DNA of 24,134 bases from a virus. Shown one piece after another: positions 13,971-22,441 of the stretch (its first letter is position 1; every line of letters starts with the position of its first letter). The position numbers were made by a program, and so were the translations under genes. Under the pieces are notes generated by a model, which was given only the letters and a program-made list of their open reading frames with translations, was not told the DNA's origin and made no database searches. The stretch is taken from IMG/VR virus record IMGVR_UViG_3300025684_000067, positions 1-24,134 of that record, one strand, 5' to 3'.

Positions 13971-15107
13971 ATGCGACTAGTTGATATAAATAAAGTTGAG
14001 TGGAAACAATTAAACGAAGATATGAAAATTCGTATTGGTTGGAACTTCAACAAACTTGAGACGCAAACAACTGCACAAGTTTTGTCGATGCTCGAAAGCA
14101 TTGATACTAAACTTTCTCAATTTAAAAATAATAAACACAGATTTGAAACTCAAAACAATCAAACATTTAATGGGTTATTAATGGCAAAGAAGATTCTTGA
14201 AAGTTTTCTGTCAGAGGCAAACGACACACATTGCTCGGACGATTGCTGTGGTAGCGATGTAACAGCAGAAGATTGTACATGTGCCCCGACTTGTAAACAT
14301 TGTAACTGCAACGCAGTTAATGAAGCGGCAGAATGCAAATATTGCGGTGGTGATTGCCCTAATGATGAAGACCATGCATGTGACGGCTACTCGGGCGATA
14401 TCGATGGACTATATGAATCTGAAGAAGTAATGGAATTAGATACAAATCGTTTAGTACTTGAAGCAGATGCAGCAAAAATGATTGATCGTGTAATGGCTAA
14501 CACATTAGAAGAAATTAATAGTTTAGGTAAACGTTTCCGCGATGGCGGCACACTACACAGAGCAATCCTGGCGCAAGGCGGCAAATTTGATGCTAAGGGT
14601 TTAAACGAAGCGTTTGACGATGTATACGACGAAGTATCAGTGGCACATTACGATGCGCTAAGTCACCATAATGTTAGCGAAGCAACGCCAATGATGGAAG
14701 ACGAAGTCGGCGCAGCAGAAAGTCTAATGGCAGCACAAGATATGGTAGATCGTATTCAAGGAATGCTAGAAGATGTAGGCGAAATGTTAAACGAGCAATT
14801 GCTTCCATTAACAGACAGTCTACGTGCCAGTAGCGGTGCAGAAGCTGCAGGTGCATTTAACTCTAGTGCTACTGAAACTTTAAATAATCTACTAGAAACA
14901 TTGCGTGGGTCACGTGAATCAATGGCTAATTCAGTTGCTTCACTCAGTGGCAACGAGCCAGTTTCAATGAGTAGTGCAGAAGTGCCAGTAGATGATATGG
15001 ATGACGAAGATGTTAACACCGACGCTGAAGTCGAACTAGATGATTTTGAAACGTCTGATTCAGCAGCTGGCGGCGACAGAGAACTGGGTCGTACAAAGAG
15101 AGACTAA
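13971..15107 (+). CDS. Cys-rich, prohead-protease-substrate-like internal head protein
   Basis: A 378-residue very acidic protein. The N-terminus is helical. Residues 88-137 hold twelve Cys in CC, CxC, CxxC and CxxxC spacings, suggesting a metal-binding or disulfide module. Five places match (L/V)xE followed by A: 80-83, 116-119, 162-165, 211-214 and 235-238; T4 gp21 prohead protease cuts at (L/I)xE before a small residue. The region 245-330 is long amphipathic helix (AAQDMVDRIQGMLEDVGEML). The end is Asp/Glu-rich (VDDMDDEDVNTDAEVELDDF). Together this looks like a scaffold-core or internal-peptide precursor, as gp22, gp67 and gp68 are in T4. The assignment is inference; no family is recognised firmly. 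Confidence 0.65.
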   Translation: MRLVDINKVEWKQLNEDMKIRIGWNFNKLETQTTAQVLSMLESIDTKLSQFKNNKHRFETQNNQTFNGLLMAKKILESFLSEANDTHCSDDCCGSDVTAEDCTCAPTCKHCNCNAVNEAAECKYCGGDCPNDEDHACDGYSGDIDGLYESEEVMELDTNRLVLEADAAKMIDRVMANTLEEINSLGKRFRDGGTLHRAILAQGGKFDAKGLNEAFDDVYDEVSVAHYDALSHHNVSEATPMMEDEVGAAESLMAAQDMVDRIQGMLEDVGEMLNEQLLPLTDSLRASSGAEAAGAFNSSATETLNNLLETLRGSRESMANSVASLSGNEPVSMSSAEVPVDDMDDEDVNTDAEVELDDFETSDSAAGGDRELGRTKRD

Positions 15108-15457
15108 TGAGATTACACGAAATTGAGTCCTTTGGGGCAACAGAGAAAAGAGCTGCCCTAGCTACATTGTTAAACATGCTAAAAGCTAGGGCAGATTATG
15201 CTGACCAAGGGCTAAAAATCAGTCTCGACAAACTAAACACAATGTTAATGAATCTCGGTTACAGTGTTACTTTTGATGAACTAGTCGATTATACAAAAGG
15301 CAATACTATGTTTGATAATTTGATTACAGATTTAAATCAAGAATTCATTACAATTAATACTGGATTTAACATTGATAGCGAAGACGAAGCACCAGACCCC
15401 GGCAGCGAAAAAACAGTAAAACAAATGGCAAAACGTGCAACAAAGCGCAGGAAATAA
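15107..15457 (+). CDS. small conserved phage protein, possible internal head or core protein
   Basis: A 116-residue protein whose ATG shares one base with the preceding TAA. It begins MRLHEIESFGATEKRAALAT, then a helical domain (ALATLLNMLKARADYADQ, LDKLNTMLMNLGYSVTFDEL), a region like the small marine T4-like proteins with GYSVTFDELVDY, and ends with the basic tail KQMAKRATKRRK. The basic end could bind DNA or the acidic product encoded upstream. Co-translation with the Cys-rich head protein suggests a common role in assembly. Confidence 0.7.
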   Translation: MRLHEIESFGATEKRAALATLLNMLKARADYADQGLKISLDKLNTMLMNLGYSVTFDELVDYTKGNTMFDNLITDLNQEFITINTGFNIDSEDEAPDPGSEKTVKQMAKRATKRRK

Positions 15458-15459
15458 CA

Positions 15460-15825
15460 ATGACAAATTTAATCAAAGCATCTACTGCAAAAGCAAATAG
15501 TACAACTTATACTTCTACAGTATTTGAAGAAATTGCATTGTTAGAATTATACATTATTGCTGCCGTTGATAGTGGTACACTTGAAGCAACACTAAATGCT
15601 AGTAGCACAGTGGACATTAATGGTGTTACTGTAATTGGTAGTAAAATGACAAACAACGATGCTACAGGCGAAGCATACTACAATGTGTGGAAACAAACCA
15701 CAACTGACGCAGCAAAGTCTGCTGAAATGAGTGCAGTTATTAAACACTTCCAAGATCTTGGTTATAGCATTAATAGAAAAAGCACAACAGGTACTATTTT
15801 ATATTGGAACATTACCTGGAATTAA
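15460..15825 (+). CDS. Thr/Ser-rich virion-type protein
   Basis: A 121-residue protein three bases after the preceding stop. It is rich in Thr, Ser, Ala and Asn (KASTAKANSTTYTSTVFEEI and ATLNASSTVDINGVTVIG), and ends with a short strand pair (TTGTILYWNITWN). A helix at 80-98 (AAKSAEMSAVIKHFQDLGY) followed by a beta end is reminiscent of small beta/alpha virion or fibre proteins. No enzyme motif. It is the last gene of the late unit that starts at 13941. Confidence 0.7.
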   Translation: MTNLIKASTAKANSTTYTSTVFEEIALLELYIIAAVDSGTLEATLNASSTVDINGVTVIGSKMTNNDATGEAYYNVWKQTTTDAAKSAEMSAVIKHFQDLGYSINRKSTTGTILYWNITWN

Positions 15826-15836
15826 CACTTTAGGTG

Positions 15837-15865
15837 TTGACTAATCTACAAATCTAAGTTATAAT
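15837..15865 (+). promoter_or_regulatory. sigma70-like early promoter for the PD-(D/E)XK gene
   Basis: TTGACT at 15837-15842, a 17-base spacer and a perfect TATAAT at 15860-15865. Predicted start at about 15872, on the ATG at 15871. A small hairpin (TTAACAC/GTGTTGA arms, 15822-15840) overlaps the -35 box and could be a weak end for the upstream late unit. Confidence 0.75.
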
Positions 15866-15870
15866 AACAT

Positions 15871-16551
15871 ATGACTTTAATATTAGATAACAAATTTCCT
15901 TACAAAGAAGTTAAGAGAAAAAACGTCGACGGATCAAGAAAATATCTTACTCCTTCTGGCGCCGTCCCTAGTGTCACGACTATTCTAGGAAAAACCAAAG
16001 ATATGACTCATCTTATTGCGTGGAAGAAGCGTGTTGGCGAGTCTAAGGCACAGGAAATTGTTACTGAAGCTGCCGGTGTAGGTACTCGTATGCACAAATA
16101 TCTTGAAGATTATGTAGAAACTGCAGAATGGATAACACCTGGCAGCAATCCATATGCTAAACAAGCACACGCAATGGCTACTCGTATCAAAGACGAAGCA
16201 CTAGTTGATGTTAACGAAATTTGGGGCAGTGAGATTGCTTTGTACATGCCTGGCATTTATGCAGGAACATGCGACCTAGTCGGACAATACAAAGGAAACT
16301 CTTGTATTATGGATTTTAAACAAACTAACAAACCTAAAAAAGCAGAGTGGGTAGAAGATTACTATCTGCAAATGACTGCATATGCACTAGCACACAACGA
16401 ATTGTTTGGAACAAATATCCGCGAAGGACATGTGTTTATGTGTGCAAGAGACTTAACGTATCAACAATTTGATCTATGGCCCGATGATTTTAATAAGTGG
16501 AGCGATGCTTGGTGGAGTAGATGTGAAGAGTATTATTCGAAGTTTGGCTGA
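15871..16551 (+). CDS. PD-(D/E)XK nuclease (RecB/Cas4-like exonuclease)
   Basis: A 226-residue protein with the ordered motifs of PD-(D/E)XK nucleases: PSVTTILG at 33-40, GTRMHKYLED at 71-80 (GxxxH motif), Glu in WGSEIAL (about 121), AGTCDLVG at 131-138 with the catalytic Asp, IMDFKQTNK at 146-154 with the D-x-K pair, and QMTAYALA at 167-174 (QxxxY motif). These mark the RecB/Cas4-like exonuclease branch common in marine T4-like phages. It probably degrades or processes DNA ends in phage replication or host DNA breakdown. Its own sigma70-like promoter within a late region suggests early expression. No Shine-Dalgarno precedes the ATG. Confidence 0.85.
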   Translation: MTLILDNKFPYKEVKRKNVDGSRKYLTPSGAVPSVTTILGKTKDMTHLIAWKKRVGESKAQEIVTEAAGVGTRMHKYLEDYVETAEWITPGSNPYAKQAHAMATRIKDEALVDVNEIWGSEIALYMPGIYAGTCDLVGQYKGNSCIMDFKQTNKPKKAEWVEDYYLQMTAYALAHNELFGTNIREGHVFMCARDLTYQQFDLWPDDFNKWSDAWWSRCEEYYSKFG

Positions 16552-16557
16552 TAAATA
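16550..16557 (+). promoter_or_regulatory. T4-like late promoter box (GATAAATA)
   Basis: GATAAATA at the stop codon of the nuclease gene. Predicted start near 16563, with an AAAGGAAAA ribosome site before ATG 16586. Confidence 0.65.
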
Positions 16558-16585
16558 TCTACAATAGAACAATAAAGGAAAACGT

Positions 16586-18133
16586 ATGCCAATCGTTAGC
16601 ATTAGTAAAATTCAACACAGATACGGACTAAGCGATAATGGTCCAAGTAACAGCGACAATCTACAACTAAGTGCTGCTGAACTTGGGTGGGAAATTGACA
16701 CCAGGAAATTATATATTGGCAACGGTCCAATTTCCGAAGGCGCTCCAGCAGTTGGCAATACACAAATTTTAACCGAACACGACGACATTGTTGGTGTAGT
16801 TGATAGCTACAAGTATAAAGCAGAACTCACAGGTTACGTTCATGCATCTTCGTCAAGAACCTTGCAAGCAAAACTTGATGAGTATGTTAGTGTTCGTGAT
16901 TATGGTGCCATTGGCGACGGTACAACCAACGATACAGATGCAATAAAAAATGCACTTAGAGAATTGTTTACAAGTACAACACAAAACAACTATATTAGAC
17001 GAACACTGTTTTTTCCTGCAGGTGTTTATAGTGTTAACGAAACAATCGGTATTCCTCCATTTGCAAAATTAGTAGGCGAAGGTAAAAATAGTTCAGTTAT
17101 AATTTACAATGGCGAAGACACAAATGAGTTAGTTGTTACAACTGTAGATAGTGAGTATCAACAAGGTGTAAACATTGGAAATAACGATGCTAGAAGTCCT
17201 CAACATATTGAAGTAAGCGATATGTCGTTTGAAAGAGGTTCCGACGGTCCAGTACTTGAAGTGGTTAACAGCAGACAATGTGTGTTTAGAAATATCAATT
17301 TCTCTGGGATTACCACCGGTATACCTAGTGCAGTAAACAATCTTGGTGCATGTGTAACAGTGTCTAAAACTGGTGCAATTAACACAAATAATATTGTTTT
17401 TGAAAATTGTAGTTTTGTACAAAATGCATTTGGCGCCGAAATTGATGATAATGTTTTTAATATTGTGTTTAACGGGTGTTATTTTGACACACTCTGGGAA
17501 GGTGTAAAAGTCGGACAAACAATCACTGGCAACGGTCCGCGTTCTATTAATATTACTAACAGTCACTTTGATGACATTTATGAAAGTGCAATCCATGTTT
17601 ATAATGTTCCGGGTGTTAATAGTGCTTATAATTATTTTGGTAGTAATATTGCTAAAAATAACTCTAGTACTCCAGCGGTAGAAGTAATAAAATTTGAAAG
17701 CAACGGAAATACCAGTATCGGTGATGTGTTTGAAAGAACTGATTTAGAAGCAGAAACTTATGCTAGAGTTTCGAACAGCACCGAAACTTACAGTGTAAAT
17801 GCTAGCGATGGTGTTTATTTTGGAAATCACAAAACCGAAGCAGGAAGAACTGCAACATTAATCGCAGGGTCAACTGCGGTTAGTACTGGGTTAACATTTG
17901 ATAGTACAAATGAAAAATCAACGTTAATCTACTATACTGCAATTAAAGGCACTAATCAAAGACAAGGTACTTTAAGAATTACAGGTGCTAATATTACAGA
18001 CGAATATAACGAAACATCAGACTTGTCATTGAGTTTTGCAGTAGTAGACGATAGTACAAATATAACGCTAAATTATACACTAGCAGCAGGAACAGACGTA
18101 ACATTTAAATATTCAGCCCAACGTATAGTATAA
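16586..18133 (+). CDS. tail fibre/tailspike with pectate-lyase-type beta-helix
   Basis: A 515-residue protein. The N-terminal 60 residues (ending GELG-like ELGWEIDTRKLYIGNG) resemble the virion-attachment domain found at the start of the major tropism determinant and other marine phage fibres. YVSVRDYGAIGDGTTNDTD at about 99-117 is the signature start of pectate-lyase-3 or glycosyl-hydrolase-28-like right-handed beta-helices. The middle shows many N- and V-rich short repeats typical of the helix coils (NIVFENCSFVQNAFGAEI and later ones). The C-terminal 120 residues form Thr/Ser-rich beta structure, likely for trimerisation. It should recognise or depolymerise host surface polysaccharide. Catalytic residues cannot be located by eye. 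Confidence 0.85.
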   Translation: MPIVSISKIQHRYGLSDNGPSNSDNLQLSAAELGWEIDTRKLYIGNGPISEGAPAVGNTQILTEHDDIVGVVDSYKYKAELTGYVHASSSRTLQAKLDEYVSVRDYGAIGDGTTNDTDAIKNALRELFTSTTQNNYIRRTLFFPAGVYSVNETIGIPPFAKLVGEGKNSSVIIYNGEDTNELVVTTVDSEYQQGVNIGNNDARSPQHIEVSDMSFERGSDGPVLEVVNSRQCVFRNINFSGITTGIPSAVNNLGACVTVSKTGAINTNNIVFENCSFVQNAFGAEIDDNVFNIVFNGCYFDTLWEGVKVGQTITGNGPRSINITNSHFDDIYESAIHVYNVPGVNSAYNYFGSNIAKNNSSTPAVEVIKFESNGNTSIGDVFERTDLEAETYARVSNSTETYSVNASDGVYFGNHKTEAGRTATLIAGSTAVSTGLTFDSTNEKSTLIYYTAIKGTNQRQGTLRITGANITDEYNETSDLSLSFAVVDDSTNITLNYTLAAGTDVTFKYSAQRIV

Positions 18134-18136
18134 AAA

Positions 18137-18595
18137 ATGTGGTTTCAGCAGAAAAGAGACGAACGTATCCTCCATTGGCGTGACTGGCGAAAGTCTATTG
18201 AGGGAAAAGACAAGCACGAAGTTTTGCAAGAAATTGCAACAACTTGGGCACAAGTTCCAACTTGTTCTCAAATAATAGCACAAGATTCATTTGACGAATG
18301 GCCAAATCCTTGGCAACTGATTAGTGATAATTATTATTGTGATCTTTCGGTAGCATTAGGAATGTGCTATTCAATATTACTACTTGACAACTACCAAGAC
18401 TTGTATGAAGATGTAAGTCTTAACATTTATAAACAAAACGATAATTGGATTAATTTACCAACAATTAACCAGGGGAAATATGTGCTTAATTGGAACATCG
18501 GTGAGATTGTAAATATAGAACACATTGCAAAAACTCATAACTTGCAACTAATTTTTTCTTATTCGAATATTGATCTTTTGAATAAAATTAGTTAA
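18137..18595 (+). CDS. hypothetical protein following the tail spike
   Basis: A 152-residue protein three bases after the tail-spike stop. It is Trp-rich (ILHWRDWRKSIEGKD, EWPNPWQLISDNYYCDLSVA) with a central helix LGMCYSILLLDNYQD and a C-terminal half of beta type (LNWNIGEIVNIEHIAKTHN). I know similar small proteins beside fibre genes in marine T4-like phages but no function. Its position suggests a fibre-associated or chaperone role; this is inference. Confidence 0.7.
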   Translation: MWFQQKRDERILHWRDWRKSIEGKDKHEVLQEIATTWAQVPTCSQIIAQDSFDEWPNPWQLISDNYYCDLSVALGMCYSILLLDNYQDLYEDVSLNIYKQNDNWINLPTINQGKYVLNWNIGEIVNIEHIAKTHNLQLIFSYSNIDLLNKIS

Positions 18596-18598
18596 ACT
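18570..18598 (+). promoter_or_regulatory. possible sigma70-like promoter for the nrd operon
   Basis: TTGATC at 18570-18575, 17-base spacer, TAAACT at 18593-18598, within the end of the preceding gene. It would start transcription about 25 bases ahead of ATG 18630. Both boxes are imperfect. Confidence 0.35.
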
Positions 18599-18629
18599 AA
18601 TAAAAAAGAAACATAGAAAGTAAACATTA

Positions 18630-20957
18630 ATGCCAACTACATTTGTGACAAAACGTAACGGAAATAAAGAAGAACTTGATATTGAAAAATTACATAAAGT
18701 AGTGTTTTTTGCGTGCAATGACATAAACGGAGTGTCACCGAGTGAAGTAGAAATTAAAAGCCAAATTCAATTTTACAATGGTATTACTAGCAGCGAAATC
18801 CAAGAAACACTTATTAAAAGCGCAAGCGAACTTATTAGCGAAGAAACGCCAAATTATCAATGGGTTGCAGGGCGTTTAATCAATTATCATCTACGCAAAG
18901 AAGTGTACGGACAATATGAGCCAATTAAGGTAATCGACCTGGTAAAGAAAAATATCGATCTAGGTTATTATGATACAGAATTGCTCAATTGGTACGACGA
19001 ACAAGAATGGGAGCGTATAAATAATTTTGTTAAACATGATCGCGATGATTTGTTAAGTTACGTTGCAATGGAACAAATGCGTGGAAAGTATTTGGTACAA
19101 AACCGTGTTACTAAAACAGTTTACGAAACACCACAGATGTGTTATGTTTTGATTGCAGCAACACTATTCCACAACTATCCAAAAGAAACACGCCTACAGT
19201 GGGTAAAGGAATACTACGACTGTATTAGTCAACACGAAATTAGTTTGCCTACTCCTGTTATGGCCGGTGTGCGTACACCACAACGCCAATTTAGCAGTTG
19301 TGTGCTTATTGAAACCGGCGATAGCTTGGATAGTATTAATGCTACTTCGAGTGCTATTGTAAAGTATGTTAGCCAAAAAGCAGGCATTGGCGTAGGTGCA
19401 GGTAGTATCCGTGCTATTAACTCTCCTATTCGCAATGGAGACACAGCGCACACTGGTGTAATTCCGTTTTATAGATTATTTCAAAGTTCTGTAAAAAGTT
19501 GTAGTCAAGGCGGCGTCCGAGGCGGCGCAGCAACAATTTATTACCCAATTTGGCATTTTGAAGTAGAAGACCTTCTTGTATTGAAAAACAACAAAGGTAC
19601 AAACGAAACTCGTATTCGGCAAATGGACTTTGGTGTGCAATTAAATAAATTGTTTTACGAACGACTAATCACAGGCGGCGATATTACACTGTTTTCGCCA
19701 AGCGATGTTCCAGGGTTGTATGAAGCATTTTATGCAGATCAAGATGAGTTTAAACGCTTGTACGAAACTGCAGAACGCAACACAAGACTGCGCAAAAAAA
19801 CTGTAAAAGCACAAGAGTTGTTTAGTTCTTTTATGAATGAACGTAAAGAAACTGGTCGCATTTATTTGCAAAACGTAGACAATGCCAATACACATAGTAG
19901 TTTTGATGAAAAACTACATCCAATTCGCCAATCAAATCTTTGTGCAGAAATTGATTTGCCAACTAAACCGTTGAATAATATCAATGACCCAGATGGTAGA
20001 ATTGCACTTTGTACACTAAGTGCTGTTAACTGGGGTTTGATAAAAACAATAAAGGACTTTGAACGTCCGTGTAAAATGGCAATCCGAGGGCTAGATGCGC
20101 TACTAAGTTATCAGAACTATCCAGTTCTTGCTGCCGAAGAAAGCACAAAAGACTTTCGTCCACTAGGCGTTGGTATTATCAATTTTGCTTACTTCCTTGC
20201 AAAAAATGATCTTAGTTACACAGACGACCTTGCGCTAGAAAAAGTTGACGAGTATGCAGAAGCATGGAGTTACTTTCTAATTAAAGCAAGTGCAGATTTG
20301 GCAGCAGAACAAGGTGCATGTCGACTAAACGATGAAACAAAATACAGCAAGGGTATTGTTCCGTGTGATACTAGAAAACTAGATATTGATGAATTAGTAC
20401 CACATGTAGAGCGAATGGATTGGGACGGACTACGTGAACAATTAAAAGCCACGGGTATTCGCAATGCTACAACAATGGCACTTATGCCAAGTGAAACTAG
20501 TGCACAAATTGCCAATGCTACAAATGGAATTGAGCCGCCTCGTAGTCTTATCAGTATTAAACAAAGTAAAGACGGTATTTTAAAACAAGTGGTTCCGCAA
20601 ATTCATAAACTAAAAAACAAATACGAACTACTATGGGATCAATCTACTCCTGAAGGTTATATTAAACTTGTAAGTGTTCTTCAGAAATGGATTGATCAAG
20701 GTATTAGTGCAAACACTAGTTATAATCCACAATTTTACGATGATGATAAAATTCCAATGAGTACAATGCTACAGCACTTGTTGATGTTTTACAAATACGG
20801 TGGCAAGCAATTGTATTACTTTAATACATTTGACGGTGCCGGTGAAGTGGACATTGACAAGATGTCTGGAAGCATGTTAAACTCACAAGATAAGACAATT
20901 GAAGATTTTGAAACACAAGCGGAATACGACGACTATTGCGAAAGTTGCGTAATTTAA
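18630..20957 (+). CDS. nrdA: class Ia ribonucleotide reductase large subunit
   Basis: A 775-residue NrdA, near the usual 750-780. An ATP-cone-like N-terminus (TFVTKRNGNKEELDIEKL) precedes the barrel. Key residues appear in order: Cys 224 in FSSCVLIE, the active-site NLCAEI (Asn-x-Cys-x-Glu), the second redox Cys in ALCTLSAVNWG, a P-loop-like MPSETSAQI segment, the radical-transfer Tyr pair in QLYYFNT near 730, and the C-terminal redox tail CESCVI. It reduces ribonucleoside diphosphates for phage DNA synthesis, with NrdB and the glutaredoxin encoded next. All catalytic residues seem intact, so the enzyme should be active. Confidence 0.97.
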   Translation: MPTTFVTKRNGNKEELDIEKLHKVVFFACNDINGVSPSEVEIKSQIQFYNGITSSEIQETLIKSASELISEETPNYQWVAGRLINYHLRKEVYGQYEPIKVIDLVKKNIDLGYYDTELLNWYDEQEWERINNFVKHDRDDLLSYVAMEQMRGKYLVQNRVTKTVYETPQMCYVLIAATLFHNYPKETRLQWVKEYYDCISQHEISLPTPVMAGVRTPQRQFSSCVLIETGDSLDSINATSSAIVKYVSQKAGIGVGAGSIRAINSPIRNGDTAHTGVIPFYRLFQSSVKSCSQGGVRGGAATIYYPIWHFEVEDLLVLKNNKGTNETRIRQMDFGVQLNKLFYERLITGGDITLFSPSDVPGLYEAFYADQDEFKRLYETAERNTRLRKKTVKAQELFSSFMNERKETGRIYLQNVDNANTHSSFDEKLHPIRQSNLCAEIDLPTKPLNNINDPDGRIALCTLSAVNWGLIKTIKDFERPCKMAIRGLDALLSYQNYPVLAAEESTKDFRPLGVGIINFAYFLAKNDLSYTDDLALEKVDEYAEAWSYFLIKASADLAAEQGACRLNDETKYSKGIVPCDTRKLDIDELVPHVERMDWDGLREQLKATGIRNATTMALMPSETSAQIANATNGIEPPRSLISIKQSKDGILKQVVPQIHKLKNKYELLWDQSTPEGYIKLVSVLQKWIDQGISANTSYNPQFYDDDKIPMSTMLQHLLMFYKYGGKQLYYFNTFDGAGEVDIDKMSGSMLNSQDKTIEDFETQAEYDDYCESCVI

Positions 20958-20974
20958 TAAAGGGACACATACAC

Positions 20975-22102
20975 ATGAGCGTTTTTGACGTTAACAATAA
21001 AATAGATCACACTAAAGTAACAGCATTTTTGGACCCAAGTGGCGGTCCTACGATTCAGCGTTACGATACTATGAAGTATCCAAGTTTTGACAAGTTTACT
21101 GACAGTCAACTTGGATTCTTTTGGAGACCAGAAGAAGTTGATGTTTACAAAGATGCCAAGGACTTTAAAGCACTTACTAAACATGAACAACATATTTTTA
21201 CGTCTAATTTGAAACGACAAATACTATTAGACAGTGTACAAGGTCGTGCACCTGCAGAATCGTTTGGTAGCATTGTAAGTCTTCCTGAACTAGAAAACTG
21301 GATTATTACTTGGACATTTAGTGAAACAATCCATTCACGTAGTTACACACATATTATTCGTAATGTATATAATAATCCAAGTGTTATTTTTGATGGAATG
21401 ATGGACATTGAAGAAATTGTTGACTGTGCCGGCGATATTAGTAAATACTACGACGACCTAATTGAACTATCACGTTGGTATAACCTGTTAGGCGAAGGTA
21501 CACATACAGTTAACGGCAAAAAAGTTATAGTTGATATGTATGAGCTTAAAAAGAAACTATGGCTAGCACTTATGAGTGTTAACATTTTGGAAGGCGTTCG
21601 CTTCTATGTTTCATTTGCTTGCTCTTGGGCATTTGCTGAAGCAAAGAAGATGGAAGGCAATGCTAAAATTATCAAGTTTATTGCCCGTGATGAAAATCTA
21701 CACTTGGGTAGTACGCAACTATTGCTAAAAACACTTCCTAAAGATGATCCAGACTTTGTTAGAATTGCAGAAGAAACCAAAGACGAATGCATTAAAATGT
21801 TCACTGATGCTGTGGATCAAGAAAAACAATGGGCTGACTATCTATTTAAAGATGGATCAATGATTGGGTTAAACACACAACTTCTTAACCAGTATATTGA
21901 ATATATTGCAAACAGAAGAATGGAAAAAGTAGGTTTCCAGAAAATCTATCAACAAACACAAAATCCGCTTCCGTGGACACAAAAATGGATTAGCGGTGCT
22001 GACGTGCAAGTTGCTCCACAGGAAACAGAAATTACTAGTTATGTAGTAGGAGGCACAAAGCAAGATGTTGACGAAAATACATTTAAAGGATTTAGTTTAT
22101 GA
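20975..22102 (+). CDS. nrdB: class Ia ribonucleotide reductase small subunit
   Basis: A 375-residue NrdB (E. coli has 376). ATG 20975 is chosen because AAAGGGA lies ahead of it, and an upstream TTG at 20936 would lie inside nrdA. Metal ligands and radical residue are visible: Asp 86 in LLDSVQG, Glu 117 and His 120 in FSETIHS, radical Tyr 124 in SYTHII, Glu in NILEGVRFY, and Glu/His in ARDENLHLG. The C-terminal tail, ending DENTFKGFSL, is the type that docks into NrdA. It generates the di-iron tyrosyl radical needed by NrdA. The stop overlaps the glutaredoxin start by four bases. Confidence 0.97.
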   Translation: MSVFDVNNKIDHTKVTAFLDPSGGPTIQRYDTMKYPSFDKFTDSQLGFFWRPEEVDVYKDAKDFKALTKHEQHIFTSNLKRQILLDSVQGRAPAESFGSIVSLPELENWIITWTFSETIHSRSYTHIIRNVYNNPSVIFDGMMDIEEIVDCAGDISKYYDDLIELSRWYNLLGEGTHTVNGKKVIVDMYELKKKLWLALMSVNILEGVRFYVSFACSWAFAEAKKMEGNAKIIKFIARDENLHLGSTQLLLKTLPKDDPDFVRIAEETKDECIKMFTDAVDQEKQWADYLFKDGSMIGLNTQLLNQYIEYIANRRMEKVGFQKIYQQTQNPLPWTQKWISGADVQVAPQETEITSYVVGGTKQDVDENTFKGFSL

Positions 22103-22350
22103 TCGAAATTTACGGCAAACCACAGTGTCCGTTTTGTGATAGAGCAAAAGCACTGTGTGAAACAAGAAAATTACCATACTCGTACTTCCAACTTGGTACA
22201 GACTTTACTCGTGATGAAGTACTAGAAATGTTTCCTAATGCACGAACTTTTCCGCAAATTAAAGTAAGAGGTAAGAGTATCGGGGGTTGGGACAAATTTC
22301 CGCAATATTTAGAAGAAACAAATTATACAGGAACAGGAGATTCTTTATAA
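22099..22350 (+). CDS. nrdC: glutaredoxin
   Basis: An 83-residue thioredoxin-fold protein with CPFC at residues 10-13 in KPQCPFCDRAK, the cis-Pro segment ARTFPQIKV, and the GG-containing SIGGWDKF, all glutaredoxin hallmarks. It most likely reduces the phage ribonucleotide reductase, since its start overlaps the nrdB stop. It has the length of short phage glutaredoxins such as T4 NrdC (87 residues). Confidence 0.95.
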   Translation: MIEIYGKPQCPFCDRAKALCETRKLPYSYFQLGTDFTRDEVLEMFPNARTFPQIKVRGKSIGGWDKFPQYLEETNYTGTGDSL

Positions 22351-22351
22351 T

Positions 22352-22441
22352 ATGGCATTACGAAAACCGCGAGCAACCAAAACTAAAATGAAGGTTGCTG
22401 CAAAAAAGGCAACTAAGATTGGAAAAAAGAGAAAAAAATGA
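22352..22441 (+). CDS. 29-residue very basic peptide
   Basis: A small ORF of 29 codons: it begins MALRKPRATKTK and ends IGKKRKK. Eleven Lys and three Arg make about half of its residues, with Ala, Thr and few hydrophobics, resembling the basic tails of histone H1-like and ribosomal proteins. Its ATG is one base after the glutaredoxin stop and its TGA overlaps the next ATG, so it is in a coupled translation chain, which supports it being real. It probably binds nucleic acid, by charge. It may instead bridge translation to the Sm-like gene after it. Confidence 0.65.
   Translation: MALRKPRATKTKMKVAAKKATKIGKKRKK

Noticed and set aside
13985-13992. Perfect TATAAATA inside the 13971 gene
   Set aside because: It lies within codons 5-8 of a well-supported gene that already has a late box upstream, and no alternative start follows closely.
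19016-19023. Perfect TATAAATA inside nrdA
   Set aside because: It is deep in an intact coding region with no start codon suitable for a separate product.
20936-20974. TTG start that would extend NrdB by 13 residues
   Set aside because: It lies in the end of nrdA and lacks a ribosome site; ATG 20975 has AAAGGGA and gives the usual NrdB length.
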